Assembly (NCBI RefSeq): GCF_927904885.1
Contig: NZ_CAKMNW010000001.1
Coordinates: forward strand, 62,001 to 126,000
Source of the DNA: Candidatus Nitrotoga sp. M5
GTDB taxonomy: Bacteria; Pseudomonadota; Gammaproteobacteria; Burkholderiales; Gallionellaceae
Direction: 5' to 3'
Length of the DNA stretch: 64,000 nucleotides
The translations under genes were made by a program, and so were the position numbers. The notes beneath the pieces were generated by a model. That model was not told where the DNA came from. It saw only the letters and a list, made by a program, of their open reading frames with translations, and ran no database searches. Positions 53,274 to 62,425 of the stretch are shown here, one piece after another; the first letter of the stretch is position 1, and every line of letters starts with the position of its first letter.

Positions 53274-55097
53274 CTAAGGCGTTAATGCATTTACTACCGA
53301 CAATGGCAGTGGCAACAATTGCTCACATGCCATCGCTGCAATCAATTCACCGGAAAGTCCGGCAGTTACCAGACCTCGAGTGCCATGACCCAGACTGGTA
53401 TATAACCCCGGCAATAATTCTCCTACTAACGGTATGGCTCCGGGAACGGAAGATCTCACTGAAGCACGGCCATTAAGTTTCTCAACATCTAATGAATCCA
53501 TATTCATCGTTTTGGCTAGTGCAGGAGATATATCTTCCAGCTTGGACAAATTACCTGCATGATCGGATACCCTCAAATCAACAGCATCATCGTTAAAATC
53601 ATGCGTCGCTCCCAACACATGCAACTCCCCGGCTGATGGAGTCAGATAACCACTGGCAGACACTATCGTTTGCAGATTTTCACTATGAGATGAAACAGGC
53701 AGTAACGTAATCTGTCCTCGCACTGGCGTCAGCGGAAGGTGTGATAATGGTGCAAATGATTTCACCTGATAACCGGTACAAACCACTACTACCTGTGCTT
53801 CTTCAGACCATGTCTGTTGTCGCTCGTCTTTTCCCTCCACCCGCCAGCCGGTTCCTACCGCTGTCAAAGATTCCGCGCGATAACCGGTACGCTGCACGAT
53901 ACAGGAGTCTCTTGCCAATGCTGCACACATCTGCGGCGGAACCAGCCAGCCACCGGCGGGAAACCACAGGCCGCCATGTGCCAATTCAATACCCGCCAGC
54001 TGGGATGCTTCAGCCACATCCACACGACGTAATAAATGCGGTGGCCAATCAAGTGCCGACAGCCGGTCGATACGTTTCGCTTCATGCTCAGAAAACGCCA
54101 GTTGTAGCTCTCCGCATTCCGCACGAACGATGCCGTCAATGGGAAGCTTTTCATCAAGCAAGGCCAGTGCATACCCATAAGCGGCCAGAACAAAACTTTG
54201 CAATGGGTTCATGCCTGCGCTTAACCGGACATGCAATACCCCACGTGGATTGCCTGATGCCGCCGCAGCCAATACCGGTGCGCCTTCGTTCAGGGTAACT
54301 GAGACTCCGCGCATCGCCAATGCTGAAGCAACGGCACAACCAGCCACTCCTCCGCCAATCACAATGGCTTTTGTTACAGGAGGCCGCATCGGCGGCGAAC
54401 CGGGAAGGTGACCTTGGAGCATATCGCGCTTGCGTCCAAAGCCTGGAGATTTGATGACTTGAAATCCTGCTTGTTCCAAACCGCGCCGTACCCAGCCTGC
54501 ACAAGTATAAGTGGCGAACGAGGCGCCTGGCTTAGAGACTCGTACGATGTTCTCGAACACGGGCTGCGTCCACATTTCTGGATTACGTGCTGGTGCAAAC
54601 CCATCCAGAAACCATGCATCGATGCCACCACAGACTTCAGTTAGCGCATCTTTTACGTCACCTATCACTAGCGTAAGACGTATCTTTCCATTGTCAAAAC
54701 ACCACCGATTCCAGCCGGGTACGCGACGTCGCCAGTGGGTAAGGAGTTTATCTGCATACTGCCGCAACGCTGGCCAAAGTGCCAAAACATCGGTCAGCTC
54801 TCTCTCGTCAAGGGGAAATTTTTCGACGCTGAAAAAATCCAGACTGGTATTGGATGGAGCGACCTTTTCGAACAGTTGCCAAGCGCATAAAAAATTCAAC
54901 CCCGTGCCGAAACCTGCCTCGCCGATGACAAAACTATCTCCACTTGATAAAGATGCAAAACGTTCAGCCAGCCGATTGCCTTGCAGAAAAACATGCCGTT
55001 TTTCCTCCAGTCCGGAATCTCTTGAAAAATAGACATCGCTGAAACGGTGGGAGAATGGCTGTCCATCCTGCCAGTTAAGCATGGAAGCAACGTTCAA
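53274..55097 (-). CDS. mnmC: Bifunctional tRNA 5-methylaminomethyl-2-thiouridine synthesis protein MnmC
   Basis: 607 residues, shorter than the E. coli protein (668). The N-terminal MnmD methyltransferase half (to about 235) has the SAM motif VIGEAGFGTGLNFL and DAWFLDGFAPARNPEMWT. The C-terminal FAD half opens with AIVIGGGVAGCAVASALAMRG and ends with HGTRGLVTAGL. Together they turn cmnm5(s2)U34 through nm5 to mnm5(s2)U34 in tRNA. It stands alone. Confidence 0.94.
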   Translation of the reverse strand: MNVASMLNWQDGQPFSHRFSDVYFSRDSGLEEKRHVFLQGNRLAERFASLSSGDSFVIGEAGFGTGLNFLCAWQLFEKVAPSNTSLDFFSVEKFPLDERELTDVLALWPALRQYADKLLTHWRRRVPGWNRWCFDNGKIRLTLVIGDVKDALTEVCGGIDAWFLDGFAPARNPEMWTQPVFENIVRVSKPGASFATYTCAGWVRRGLEQAGFQVIKSPGFGRKRDMLQGHLPGSPPMRPPVTKAIVIGGGVAGCAVASALAMRGVSVTLNEGAPVLAAAASGNPRGVLHVRLSAGMNPLQSFVLAAYGYALALLDEKLPIDGIVRAECGELQLAFSEHEAKRIDRLSALDWPPHLLRRVDVAEASQLAGIELAHGGLWFPAGGWLVPPQMCAALARDSCIVQRTGYRAESLTAVGTGWRVEGKDERQQTWSEEAQVVVVCTGYQVKSFAPLSHLPLTPVRGQITLLPVSSHSENLQTIVSASGYLTPSAGELHVLGATHDFNDDAVDLRVSDHAGNLSKLEDISPALAKTMNMDSLDVEKLNGRASVRSSVPGAIPLVGELLPGLYTSLGHGTRGLVTAGLSGELIAAMACEQLLPLPLSVVNALTP

Positions 55098-55416
55098 CTA
55101 CCTTCCGAGCTGATTACAAGCAACTTTAACAGCTTATCAAGGAGCGACATGATCATTTTAATGCTTGCGAAAAAAAGTTGGCTGCAATGTGCATAGAGAT
55201 TTGTGCAAATATTTAGTTAAGAAAACAGTATGAAACGAAGGATATCACTGAATATTCATAATCCATGACTCTACTACACTACGCGGTACAAAATCGAACT
55301 TAAAATCGGAGAGGTGTCCATAATCGTAATAGAGCGCCCACTCTATTCATACTGAACAACTAGCTACATTTCCAACTTTCATTATAAAGGCATGACTACC
55401 ACCTTAAAATAGAAAT
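55098..55416. other. Spacer
   Basis: AT-rich sequence between two minus-strand genes. No gene or clear signal is seen. Confidence 0.45.
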
Positions 55417-55707
55417 CTATTTATCTGGCGGACATTCGCGTAAGCTAAGTAAATTATATGGCTGTTCCAAATCGTGATCCGTTTTTAAGTACTTATACCC
55501 AAGTGAGCTGGTAGCGACAACTAACCAAAATGGATGTCCCGCCACAAGAGTGGTAAATCGCCACTTACCAATTGAAATACCCTCAATTGCCTCTTCCACA
55601 GAAAGTTGCCAACGGACTCCATTAGCATCTACTCCACCAATAAATTTAATGCGCTCATGCGCAAGTTTACTGTCACTCTTTCTAATACAGGAAACTCGTA
55701 AATCCAT
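55417..55707 (-). CDS. DUF3892-type small protein
   Basis: 96 residues. The sequence FIGGVDANGVRWQLSVEEAI, with a following GKWRFTTLVAGHPFWLVVATSS and KYLKTDHDLEQPYNLLSLREC, fits what I know of the DUF3892 family of roughly 90-residue proteins of unknown function. AAGGAGAAA lies directly upstream of the ATG. It stands between mnmC and tyrA and next to MITE copy 3. Confidence 0.75.
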   Translation of the reverse strand: MDLRVSCIRKSDSKLAHERIKFIGGVDANGVRWQLSVEEAIEGISIGKWRFTTLVAGHPFWLVVATSSLGYKYLKTDHDLEQPYNLLSLRECPPDK

Positions 55708-55750
55708 CCTTTTCTCCTTATAGTCATCTATTTAAGACGGTATTGATTAG

Positions 55751-55818
55751 GACACCTCTAAAAATTAGTCATTCTAGCGAAGGCGGAAATGACGTAAATT
55801 TAATTTTTAGAGATGCCC
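55751..55818. mobile_element. MITE-like element, copy 3 (short)
   Basis: 68 bp with ends GACACCTCTAAAAATTA and AATTTTTAGAGATGCCC forming an inverted repeat. It appears to be the terminal sequence of the same family as copies 1 and 2 with most of the middle deleted. No clear target duplication is visible. Confidence 0.6.
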
Positions 55819-55880
55819 TACACTAAATTCATTACTCCCTCCCTCATCCTAAAAATCAAAAAGACTAGAATATTTTAAAT

Positions 55881-56765
55881 TTATTGTGGAGACCAATTAA
55901 TACGTAGCGCACTGGCAATACTGAATATTTCTTCCATCTTGTCACCATCTGCTTCCGCAAGCGCATTATGCAAAGTTTCCAGTTCTTTCATGTAGCGGCC
56001 CATTTCGATCAACAATGCATCACGGTTGGCCAGACAAATATCGCGCCACATTTCCGGCGAGCTGGCTGCGATTCGAGTAAAATCACGGAAACCACTAGCT
56101 GCAAAAGAAAGTAACAAATCACGGTTTTCGCGTAGTGCCAAATCATGCACCAATGCAAATGAAAGCAAGTGCGGCATATGACTGACAGCAGCAAACACTT
56201 CATCATGCTGTTTCGGCGTTAGTTCGCTTACCAGCGCGCCACACAACTCCCATGCCAATCTTACGCGCGATACAGTATCAGCGGAGTTTTCCGGTAACGG
56301 AGTCAGTATTACTTTTTTGTTTTGATACAGATCAGCTCGCGCCGCGAGTGCGCCGCTTTGCTCGCTACCTGCAATAGGGTGTGCCGGTATGAAGCGGGCG
56401 ATATGTGCGGCCAAATGTTTATAAGCATGACCGACAACATCGCACTTAGTACTGCCGCCATCAATAATGATTGTATGAGCACCCAGATGGGGCGCAATGC
56501 GAGCCATTATGTCGGCCATCTGGCCCACGGGCGTGGCCAGCAATATTAGATCGGCATCACCTAACTCTGTCGCAAAATCAGAACCGCTGCGATTGATTAT
56601 ACCAAGTTGTTGTGCCTGTGCTAGTGTTCGCTCGCTGCGTCCGAAACCAACTACTTCCTCCACCGCATTCACTCGCCGCAAAGCTAGCGCAAACGAACCG
56701 CCGATGAGGCCAACGCCGAAAACAACAATCTTGCGAAACAATGGTTTTGTCACGACTTTCATCAC
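55881..56765 (-). CDS. tyrA: Prephenate dehydrogenase
   Basis: 294 residues. It converts prephenate to 4-hydroxyphenylpyruvate on the way to tyrosine. The NAD site is VFGVGLIGGSFALALRRV; HPIAGSEQSGALAA and AVSHMPHLLSFALV are the substrate-side motifs. No ACT domain is fused. It is last in the serine/aromatic cluster; aroA, often next, is not present. The next ATG, one codon in, is also possible. Confidence 0.93.
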   Translation of the reverse strand: MMKVVTKPLFRKIVVFGVGLIGGSFALALRRVNAVEEVVGFGRSERTLAQAQQLGIINRSGSDFATELGDADLILLATPVGQMADIMARIAPHLGAHTIIIDGGSTKCDVVGHAYKHLAAHIARFIPAHPIAGSEQSGALAARADLYQNKKVILTPLPENSADTVSRVRLAWELCGALVSELTPKQHDEVFAAVSHMPHLLSFALVHDLALRENRDLLLSFAASGFRDFTRIAASSPEMWRDICLANRDALLIEMGRYMKELETLHNALAEADGDKMEEIFSIASALRINWSPQ

Positions 56766-56789
56766 TTTTCTTGCTAGCGTGAGAAAGGA

Positions 56790-57806
56790 TTAAAGTGTGC
56801 GTCCAATCGCTGTGGCGATTCCGCCCAACACACCCATCATCTTCTTCAACTCTTGCGGTGTCAGCGCCTGATCGGCATCGCACCATGCCTCACTGGGAGT
56901 TGGATGCATCTCAACTAGCAGTCCATCTGCCCCCGCCGCAATTGCTGCCTGTGATAGCGCCGCAACCATCCATGCCTTGCCACCTGCGTGTGAAGGATCG
57001 ACAATTATTGGCAGATGAGTTTCTCTTTTGATTACTGGAATAGCGGTCACGTCAAGTACGTTGCGGTAATAGGTTTCAAAAGTACGGATACCACGCTCGC
57101 AGAATATAATATTATGGTTGCCGCCGGCCGCGATGTATTCTGCCGCCATTAGCCATTCGGAAATGGTAGCCGACATACCGCGTTTGAGAATGACTGGTTT
57201 GTTGATACGACCCACTTCTTTGAGCAGATCGAAATTCTGCATGTTGCGGGTGCCGATCTGAATAACGTCGACGTCATTTTCCAAAAAGGTGTCTAGCATG
57301 CGGACATCCATTAGCTCAGTCACAATTGGCAGCTTGAATTTGCTGGCTGCCTGACGGAACATATCCAGTCCCTCAATACCCTTGCCTTGAAAAGCATAAG
57401 GGCTGGTGCGAGGCTTAAATGCCCCGCCACGCATCAAACGGCAACCTGCTTCGCTCACATACTGGGCGGACAAATCCATTTGCTGCTGAGTTTCTACTGA
57501 GCACGGGCCAGCAATAACTTGGATTTGCTTGCCACCCAGCTGGATACCGCCAATGTCAATCACCGTATTTGTGGGATGAGATTCGCGCGACACAATTTTA
57601 TATTGTTTGACTATATGCATCGCCGATTCCACCCCGGGCAGCGGGGTAAACATTTCTTCAGTTAATTTACGCTCATCACCGATGGCGCCGATTACTGTGC
57701 GTTCAATACCTCGGGAAATATTGGCGTCCAGCCCTGCATCCTTGAGTTTTGTTACCACTACGCTAATTTGAGCGTCAGTCACATCCTTGTTCATTACAAT
57801 AATCAC
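56790..57806 (-). CDS. aroF: 3-deoxy-7-phosphoheptulonate synthase, type I-beta (with N-terminal regulatory domain)
   Basis: 338 residues. It joins PEP and erythrose-4-phosphate, the first step of the shikimate pathway. The first 70 residues form the ferredoxin/ACT-like regulatory domain seen in the Thermotoga enzyme. The barrel has [32 protein letters not shown] and [11 protein letters not shown]. This is not the E. coli AroG type. Its ATG overlaps the hisC stop by four bases. Confidence 0.93.
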   Translation of the reverse strand: MIIVMNKDVTDAQISVVVTKLKDAGLDANISRGIERTVIGAIGDERKLTEEMFTPLPGVESAMHIVKQYKIVSRESHPTNTVIDIGGIQLGGKQIQVIAGPCSVETQQQMDLSAQYVSEAGCRLMRGGAFKPRTSPYAFQGKGIEGLDMFRQAASKFKLPIVTELMDVRMLDTFLENDVDVIQIGTRNMQNFDLLKEVGRINKPVILKRGMSATISEWLMAAEYIAAGGNHNIIFCERGIRTFETYYRNVLDVTAIPVIKRETHLPIIVDPSHAGGKAWMVAALSQAAIAAGADGLLVEMHPTPSEAWCDADQALTPQELKKMMGVLGGIATAIGRTL

Positions 57807-58933
57807 GCTGTTTCTCCTAATGCCTGCGTCAGCGCAGACAAAAATTTCTCATTTTCACTTTCCAGACCAATGCTCACACGCAAATAATCTGGCATATCGT
57901 AATTGGCAATCGGCCGCACAATCACCCCCAGTTCAAGTAGGCGACGGTACATTTGACCAGCCCCATTTTCCCCACTTTGGGTTGAATTCGTAATATGACA
58001 ACATACGAAGTTCCCATAAGAGGGAATATACTTCAGTCCTAATCGCGCTAATCCTTGTGTAATCTGTTCCATGCCAGCCTGGTTCAATTCACAAGTCTTC
58101 CTTACAAATGCCTCGTCTTGTAACGCAGCCACAGCTGCAGCCTGCGCTACGCTGTTAACATTGAACGGCTGTCGTACTCGGTTCAACATATCCGTCACCG
58201 ACTCGCCTGCTAATGCATAACCAACACGTAAACCGGCCAAACCATACGCCTTGGAGAAAGTACGGGAAATGATCAAATTGGGAAATTCACGCAACCAGCT
58301 CACACTGTCGTAACGCAAATTTTGCGGCAGATATTCGTTGTACGCCTCATCAAGTACCACTAACACCTGGGGCGGCACTGCACGCAGAAAATTCAACAAA
58401 TCCGTTGCACCTAGAAAAGTACCCGTTGGATTATTCGGGTTAGCGATGAACACCATTTTTACCTTATGCTGCACAGCAGCCTGCAGCATTGCAGAAAGAT
58501 CGTGGCCAAACTCTTTTGTGGCTGGCACGCTGATGCCCGTAGCCCCCGCCGCTTGCGTAGCCAGCGCATACACCGCAAAAGCATGATCAGCGTAAACCAC
58601 TTTGTCGCCTGGCGAGAGAAAAGCGCGTGCGGCCAGTTCCAACAAATCATTTGAACCATTTCCCAGCACAATGCATGCATTCTCTATTTTGTATCGTTCG
58701 GATAATGCATTTTTCAGCTCAAAACAACTGCCATCTGGATAACGTGCTATATCGTTAATTGCAGCACTCATAGCAGCCATGGCGAGGGGGCTGGTGCCAA
58801 GGGGGTTTTCATTGGATGCCAGTTTTACGATGCCACTGATACCGAGCTCGCGCTCCAGTTCAGCAATCGGTTTGCCAGGCTGATAGGGCGCTATTGCGCG
58901 GATATAAGGAGCGGCTAACTCACTGTAGTTCAT
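57803..58933 (-). CDS. hisC: Histidinol-phosphate aminotransferase
   Basis: 376 residues, a type I/II PLP aminotransferase. Residues include [12 protein letters not shown] and the PLP lysine in [20 protein letters not shown], with [16 protein letters not shown] at the N-terminus. In this cluster it may also serve phenylpyruvate and hydroxyphenylpyruvate transamination (inference from neighbours pheA and tyrA). It overlaps aroF. Confidence 0.9.
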   Translation of the reverse strand: MNYSELAAPYIRAIAPYQPGKPIAELERELGISGIVKLASNENPLGTSPLAMAAMSAAINDIARYPDGSCFELKNALSERYKIENACIVLGNGSNDLLELAARAFLSPGDKVVYADHAFAVYALATQAAGATGISVPATKEFGHDLSAMLQAAVQHKVKMVFIANPNNPTGTFLGATDLLNFLRAVPPQVLVVLDEAYNEYLPQNLRYDSVSWLREFPNLIISRTFSKAYGLAGLRVGYALAGESVTDMLNRVRQPFNVNSVAQAAAVAALQDEAFVRKTCELNQAGMEQITQGLARLGLKYIPSYGNFVCCHITNSTQSGENGAGQMYRRLLELGVIVRPIANYDMPDYLRVSIGLESENEKFLSALTQALGETA

Positions 58934-59063
58934 TTAAAACCTTAGATAATTTTAATTCCATTATTCCCGAAGATGCAGGTGCCCTGTCATTCATAGATAT
59001 TATTGACAGAGCTAAATTTTGTTTTTCCGACAATAACAATATTTTTATATTTTACAAACGGTT

Positions 59064-60131
59064 TTATACAGTAGCTGGGTATGAACCTAGCGTTTTTACG
59101 AATGCGGCGATCTGCTTTAATTCGACCAGTGCGGCCACCACTTTGGGCTCATGCTGATGGCCTTCAATATCCATATAGAACATATACTCCCACATGCCAG
59201 AACGCGCCGGCCGTGATTCCAGCTTGGTCATGCTGACATCATTTTTTGCCAGCGGCGCCAGCAATTCGTATACCGCGCCTGGGCGATTAGGCGCGGACAT
59301 AACCAATGAGGTCTTATCCTTACCGGATGGTGCAACATCCTGATTTCCGATGACTAAAAAACGCGTGGTATTGCGCGGGTCATCTTCAATATTTTGAGCC
59401 AATAATGGAATATCGTAATTTTTTGCAGCCTTTGCACTTGCGATTGCCGCACTATCAGCCTGCTGTTCCAAAGCCAGAAGAATCGCCTGCGCATTGCTGC
59501 CAACTGGCACGCGCTCGGCATTAGGCAAATTCGAATTCAGCCAGACTTGGCACTGCCCCAAAGATTGAGAATGCGAAAATACTTTATTAATAACCGAAAT
59601 ATCAGTTGCTTGTGACATCAAACATTGATGTACCGGCAGCATCACTTCTCCACACACTTTGAGCTGGCTTTGTAACAATAAATCTAATGTGCGTCCAATG
59701 GCACCCTCAGTTGAGTTCTCCACCGGCACCACCCCATAATTTGCCTCGCCACTTTCTACAGTTTGAAAAACTTCATCTATCGAAACGCACGGCTTGCTAA
59801 GTACTGCATGTCCAAAACGCTTCTCTACTGCTTCTTGACTGAAAGTTCCACTTGGCCCCAAGAAAGCAACACATAGCTGCGACTCTAATGCACGGCAGTG
59901 AGACATGACTTCGGTAAATAATTGCGTGATACTTTGACTCGGCAACGGACCGGGATTATTACTAACCATGTGCCGCAATATCTGCGCCTCGCGCTCAGGT
60001 CGCAGCACTGCATTTTTACCCTTATAATGACCGATTTGCTTTGCCAGCGACGCGCGCTGGTTGAATAAATTGAGCAAATTCTCGTCAATTAAGTCGATTT
60101 GTTCACGATATTTCTTGAGCTCATCTTTCAT
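59064..60131 (-). CDS. pheA: Bifunctional chorismate mutase / prephenate dehydratase (P-protein)
   Basis: 355 residues. The N-terminal chorismate mutase (about 1-90) starts LKKYREQIDLIDENLLNLFNQR. The prephenate dehydratase domain starts VAFLGPSGTFSQEAVEKRFG and contains VPVENSTEGAIGRTLDLL and NTTRFLVIG. The C-terminal ACT domain (ESRPARSGMWEYMFYMDIEG) senses phenylalanine. It makes phenylpyruvate. It lies 20 bp after serA. Confidence 0.95.
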   Translation of the reverse strand: MKDELKKYREQIDLIDENLLNLFNQRASLAKQIGHYKGKNAVLRPEREAQILRHMVSNNPGPLPSQSITQLFTEVMSHCRALESQLCVAFLGPSGTFSQEAVEKRFGHAVLSKPCVSIDEVFQTVESGEANYGVVPVENSTEGAIGRTLDLLLQSQLKVCGEVMLPVHQCLMSQATDISVINKVFSHSQSLGQCQVWLNSNLPNAERVPVGSNAQAILLALEQQADSAAIASAKAAKNYDIPLLAQNIEDDPRNTTRFLVIGNQDVAPSGKDKTSLVMSAPNRPGAVYELLAPLAKNDVSMTKLESRPARSGMWEYMFYMDIEGHQHEPKVVAALVELKQIAAFVKTLGSYPATV

Positions 60132-60151
60132 TGCTCAGACATCCATATTGC

Positions 60152-61336
60152 TTAAGCATCTAAATGCAAATCGCGCACCATGAGCACACCTGGAATGGCA
60201 GCAATCTGCGCGATCATTTCAGGAGGTGTAGCGATATCTGTGTCAACCAGTGTGTAAGCCATCTCTCCACGTGATTTATTTATCATATTGTGGATATTAA
60301 CGCCGGCTCCGGCCAAGGCGGTTGAAATCTGTCCCAACATATTCGGCACGTTGGCATTAGCGATGGCGATACGGAAAGATGATTCACGTGGCATATTAAC
60401 AGTAGGAAAATTTACCGCATTGTTCAAGTTGCCATGCTCCAAATAGTCACGCACTTCTTTCGCCACCATTACCGCACAGTTATCTTCCGCCTCTTGCGTA
60501 GAAGCACCCAGATGAGGCAGGGCAATCACTGCTGGATGGCCTTGCGTTTTCTGCATAGGAAAATCGCAAACATAGTTTTGAATTCGTTTGGCGGCAATTC
60601 CCGCCAGCACTGCGTCTTCATCGACGATGCCATCACGCGCAAAGTTCAGTAACACACTTCCTCGCTTCATCGCTTGTACGCGCTGCTCATTAATCAAACC
60701 GCGTGTAGCATCCAGCAAGGGGATGTGCAGGGTAACAAAATCACTTTGCTTAAGCAGCTCTTCTATGCTGTGCGCTTTCTTAACCCGAGAAGACAGTCCC
60801 CATGCTCCTTCCACGGTAATTTCAGGGTCGAATCCAACCACTTTCATGCCCATACCAATGGCGGCATCCGCTACCAGACGACCTATGGCACCTAAACCAA
60901 TAATCCCCAAGGTACGGCCATTCAATTCGATACCTGCATAATTTTTTTTGCCATCCTCGACCAGCTTATGCATCGTGGCATTATCACCCTTCAAATTGGA
61001 GGTGAAATGATGCGCAGCAATCAATTTGCGTGATGCCAGCAGCATACCCGCGATGACCAACTCCTTCACGGCGTTGGCATTGGCACCCGCAGCGTTAAAA
61101 ACTGGCACACCTCGCGCACTCATTTTTTTTATAGGTACATTATTAGTGCCTGCACCCGCGCGGGCGATGGCTTTAACACTAGTTGGAATATCCATCTCCA
61201 GCATATTCTGCGAACGCACCAGGATTGCATCAGGTTCTGTGATGTCGTTGCCAACAACATAGTTTGTAGCGGGCAAGCAGGCAAGCCCAACCGTAGAAAT
61301 TTTATTTAATGTCAGTACCTTAAAAGTCTTAGCCAT
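60152..61336 (-). CDS. serA: D-3-phosphoglycerate dehydrogenase
   Basis: 394 residues from the ATG at 61336; a TTG four codons earlier would also fit. It oxidises 3-phosphoglycerate, the first step to serine. The NAD site is GIIGLGAIGRLVADAAIGMG. The catalytic Arg and Glu lie in LLNFARDGIVDEDAV, and the histidine in LPHLGASTQEAEDN. An ACT domain ends the protein. It overlaps the serC stop by eight bases. Confidence 0.94.
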   Translation of the reverse strand: MAKTFKVLTLNKISTVGLACLPATNYVVGNDITEPDAILVRSQNMLEMDIPTSVKAIARAGAGTNNVPIKKMSARGVPVFNAAGANANAVKELVIAGMLLASRKLIAAHHFTSNLKGDNATMHKLVEDGKKNYAGIELNGRTLGIIGLGAIGRLVADAAIGMGMKVVGFDPEITVEGAWGLSSRVKKAHSIEELLKQSDFVTLHIPLLDATRGLINEQRVQAMKRGSVLLNFARDGIVDEDAVLAGIAAKRIQNYVCDFPMQKTQGHPAVIALPHLGASTQEAEDNCAVMVAKEVRDYLEHGNLNNAVNFPTVNMPRESSFRIAIANANVPNMLGQISTALAGAGVNIHNMINKSRGEMAYTLVDTDIATPPEMIAQIAAIPGVLMVRDLHLDA

Positions 61337-62411
61337 GTTTATTTTCAAAATGTGTTATAAAATCAACCAAAGCCTGCACGCCTTCCAGCGGCATAGCATT
61401 GTAAATGGAAGCGCGCATGCCACCGACAGAGCGATGTCCTTTCAGTTGCAATAGGCCGTTCGAATCCGCCTGTTTTAGAAACTCGCCATCCAGACTGGCA
61501 TCTTTCAGGGTGAATGGCACGTTCATGCGTGAACGATCCGACTTGACCACTGGGCAATTATAAAAACCATTGCTAGCATCGATAGCCTGATATAGCAAAT
61601 TTGATTTTCTGATATTGGTCTGCTCCATCTGCGCCAATCCACCATTGCGCTTGAGCCACTGGAATACCAACCCAGCCACGTAAATTCCGTAAGTGGGTGG
61701 CGTGTTATACATTGAATCATTGTCAGCATGAATCTTGTAATCCAGCATAGAGGGCGTGTTCGGTGAAGCATTACCAATCAGGTCATCGCGCACGATAACA
61801 ATACATAACCCAGCCGGACCAATATTTTTCTGCGCGCCAGCATAAATCAGACCATATTTAGATACATCAAACTGGCGCGATAATATGTTAGATGACATGT
61901 CTGCCACCAAAGGTATTTCACCTGTTTCCGGAACCCAATTAAATTCGACTCCGCCTATCGTCTCATTCGACGTGTAATGCAAGTAGGCTGCATTCGGGTC
62001 ACACTGCCAAGTATCAAACGACGGCACATAAGAAAAATTCTTGTCCGCGCCGCTAGCCACAATATTTACATTACTAAATTTTTTCGCTTCGGCTATTGCT
62101 TTTTTGGACCATTCACCGGTATAAACGTAATTTGCTGAAGTCTTACCACGTAACAAATTCAGTGGGATCATGGAAAATTGCAAACTCGCCCCGCCTTGCA
62201 GGAATAACACCTTGTAATTAGAGGGAATCACGAGTAGATCACGTAAATCGCTTTCCGCCGCAGCGGCAATACTCATAAACTCCTTGCCGCGGTGACTCAT
62301 TTCCATAACTGCCATGCCACTGTCATGCCAGTCCAGCATCTCTTCCCGTGCCTGTTGCAACACCTCATGCGGTAATACTGCGGGACCTGCGCTGAAATTA
62401 TAAATTGTCAT
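61329..62411 (-). CDS. serC: Phosphoserine aminotransferase
   Basis: 360 residues, a PLP class V-type aminotransferase. It makes 3-phosphoserine (and the matching step in pyridoxal phosphate synthesis). The N-terminus is NFSAGPAVLPHEVLQQA and the PLP lysine sits in YAGAQKNIGPAGL. HRSVGGMRASIYNA near the end binds phosphate. It follows gyrA by 14 bases and overlaps serA, giving the start of a serine-then-aromatic operon. Confidence 0.95.
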   Translation of the reverse strand: MTIYNFSAGPAVLPHEVLQQAREEMLDWHDSGMAVMEMSHRGKEFMSIAAAAESDLRDLLVIPSNYKVLFLQGGASLQFSMIPLNLLRGKTSANYVYTGEWSKKAIAEAKKFSNVNIVASGADKNFSYVPSFDTWQCDPNAAYLHYTSNETIGGVEFNWVPETGEIPLVADMSSNILSRQFDVSKYGLIYAGAQKNIGPAGLCIVIVRDDLIGNASPNTPSMLDYKIHADNDSMYNTPPTYGIYVAGLVFQWLKRNGGLAQMEQTNIRKSNLLYQAIDASNGFYNCPVVKSDRSRMNVPFTLKDASLDGEFLKQADSNGLLQLKGHRSVGGMRASIYNAMPLEGVQALVDFITHFENKHG

Positions 62412-62425
62412 AGTTTTCCTATTTT

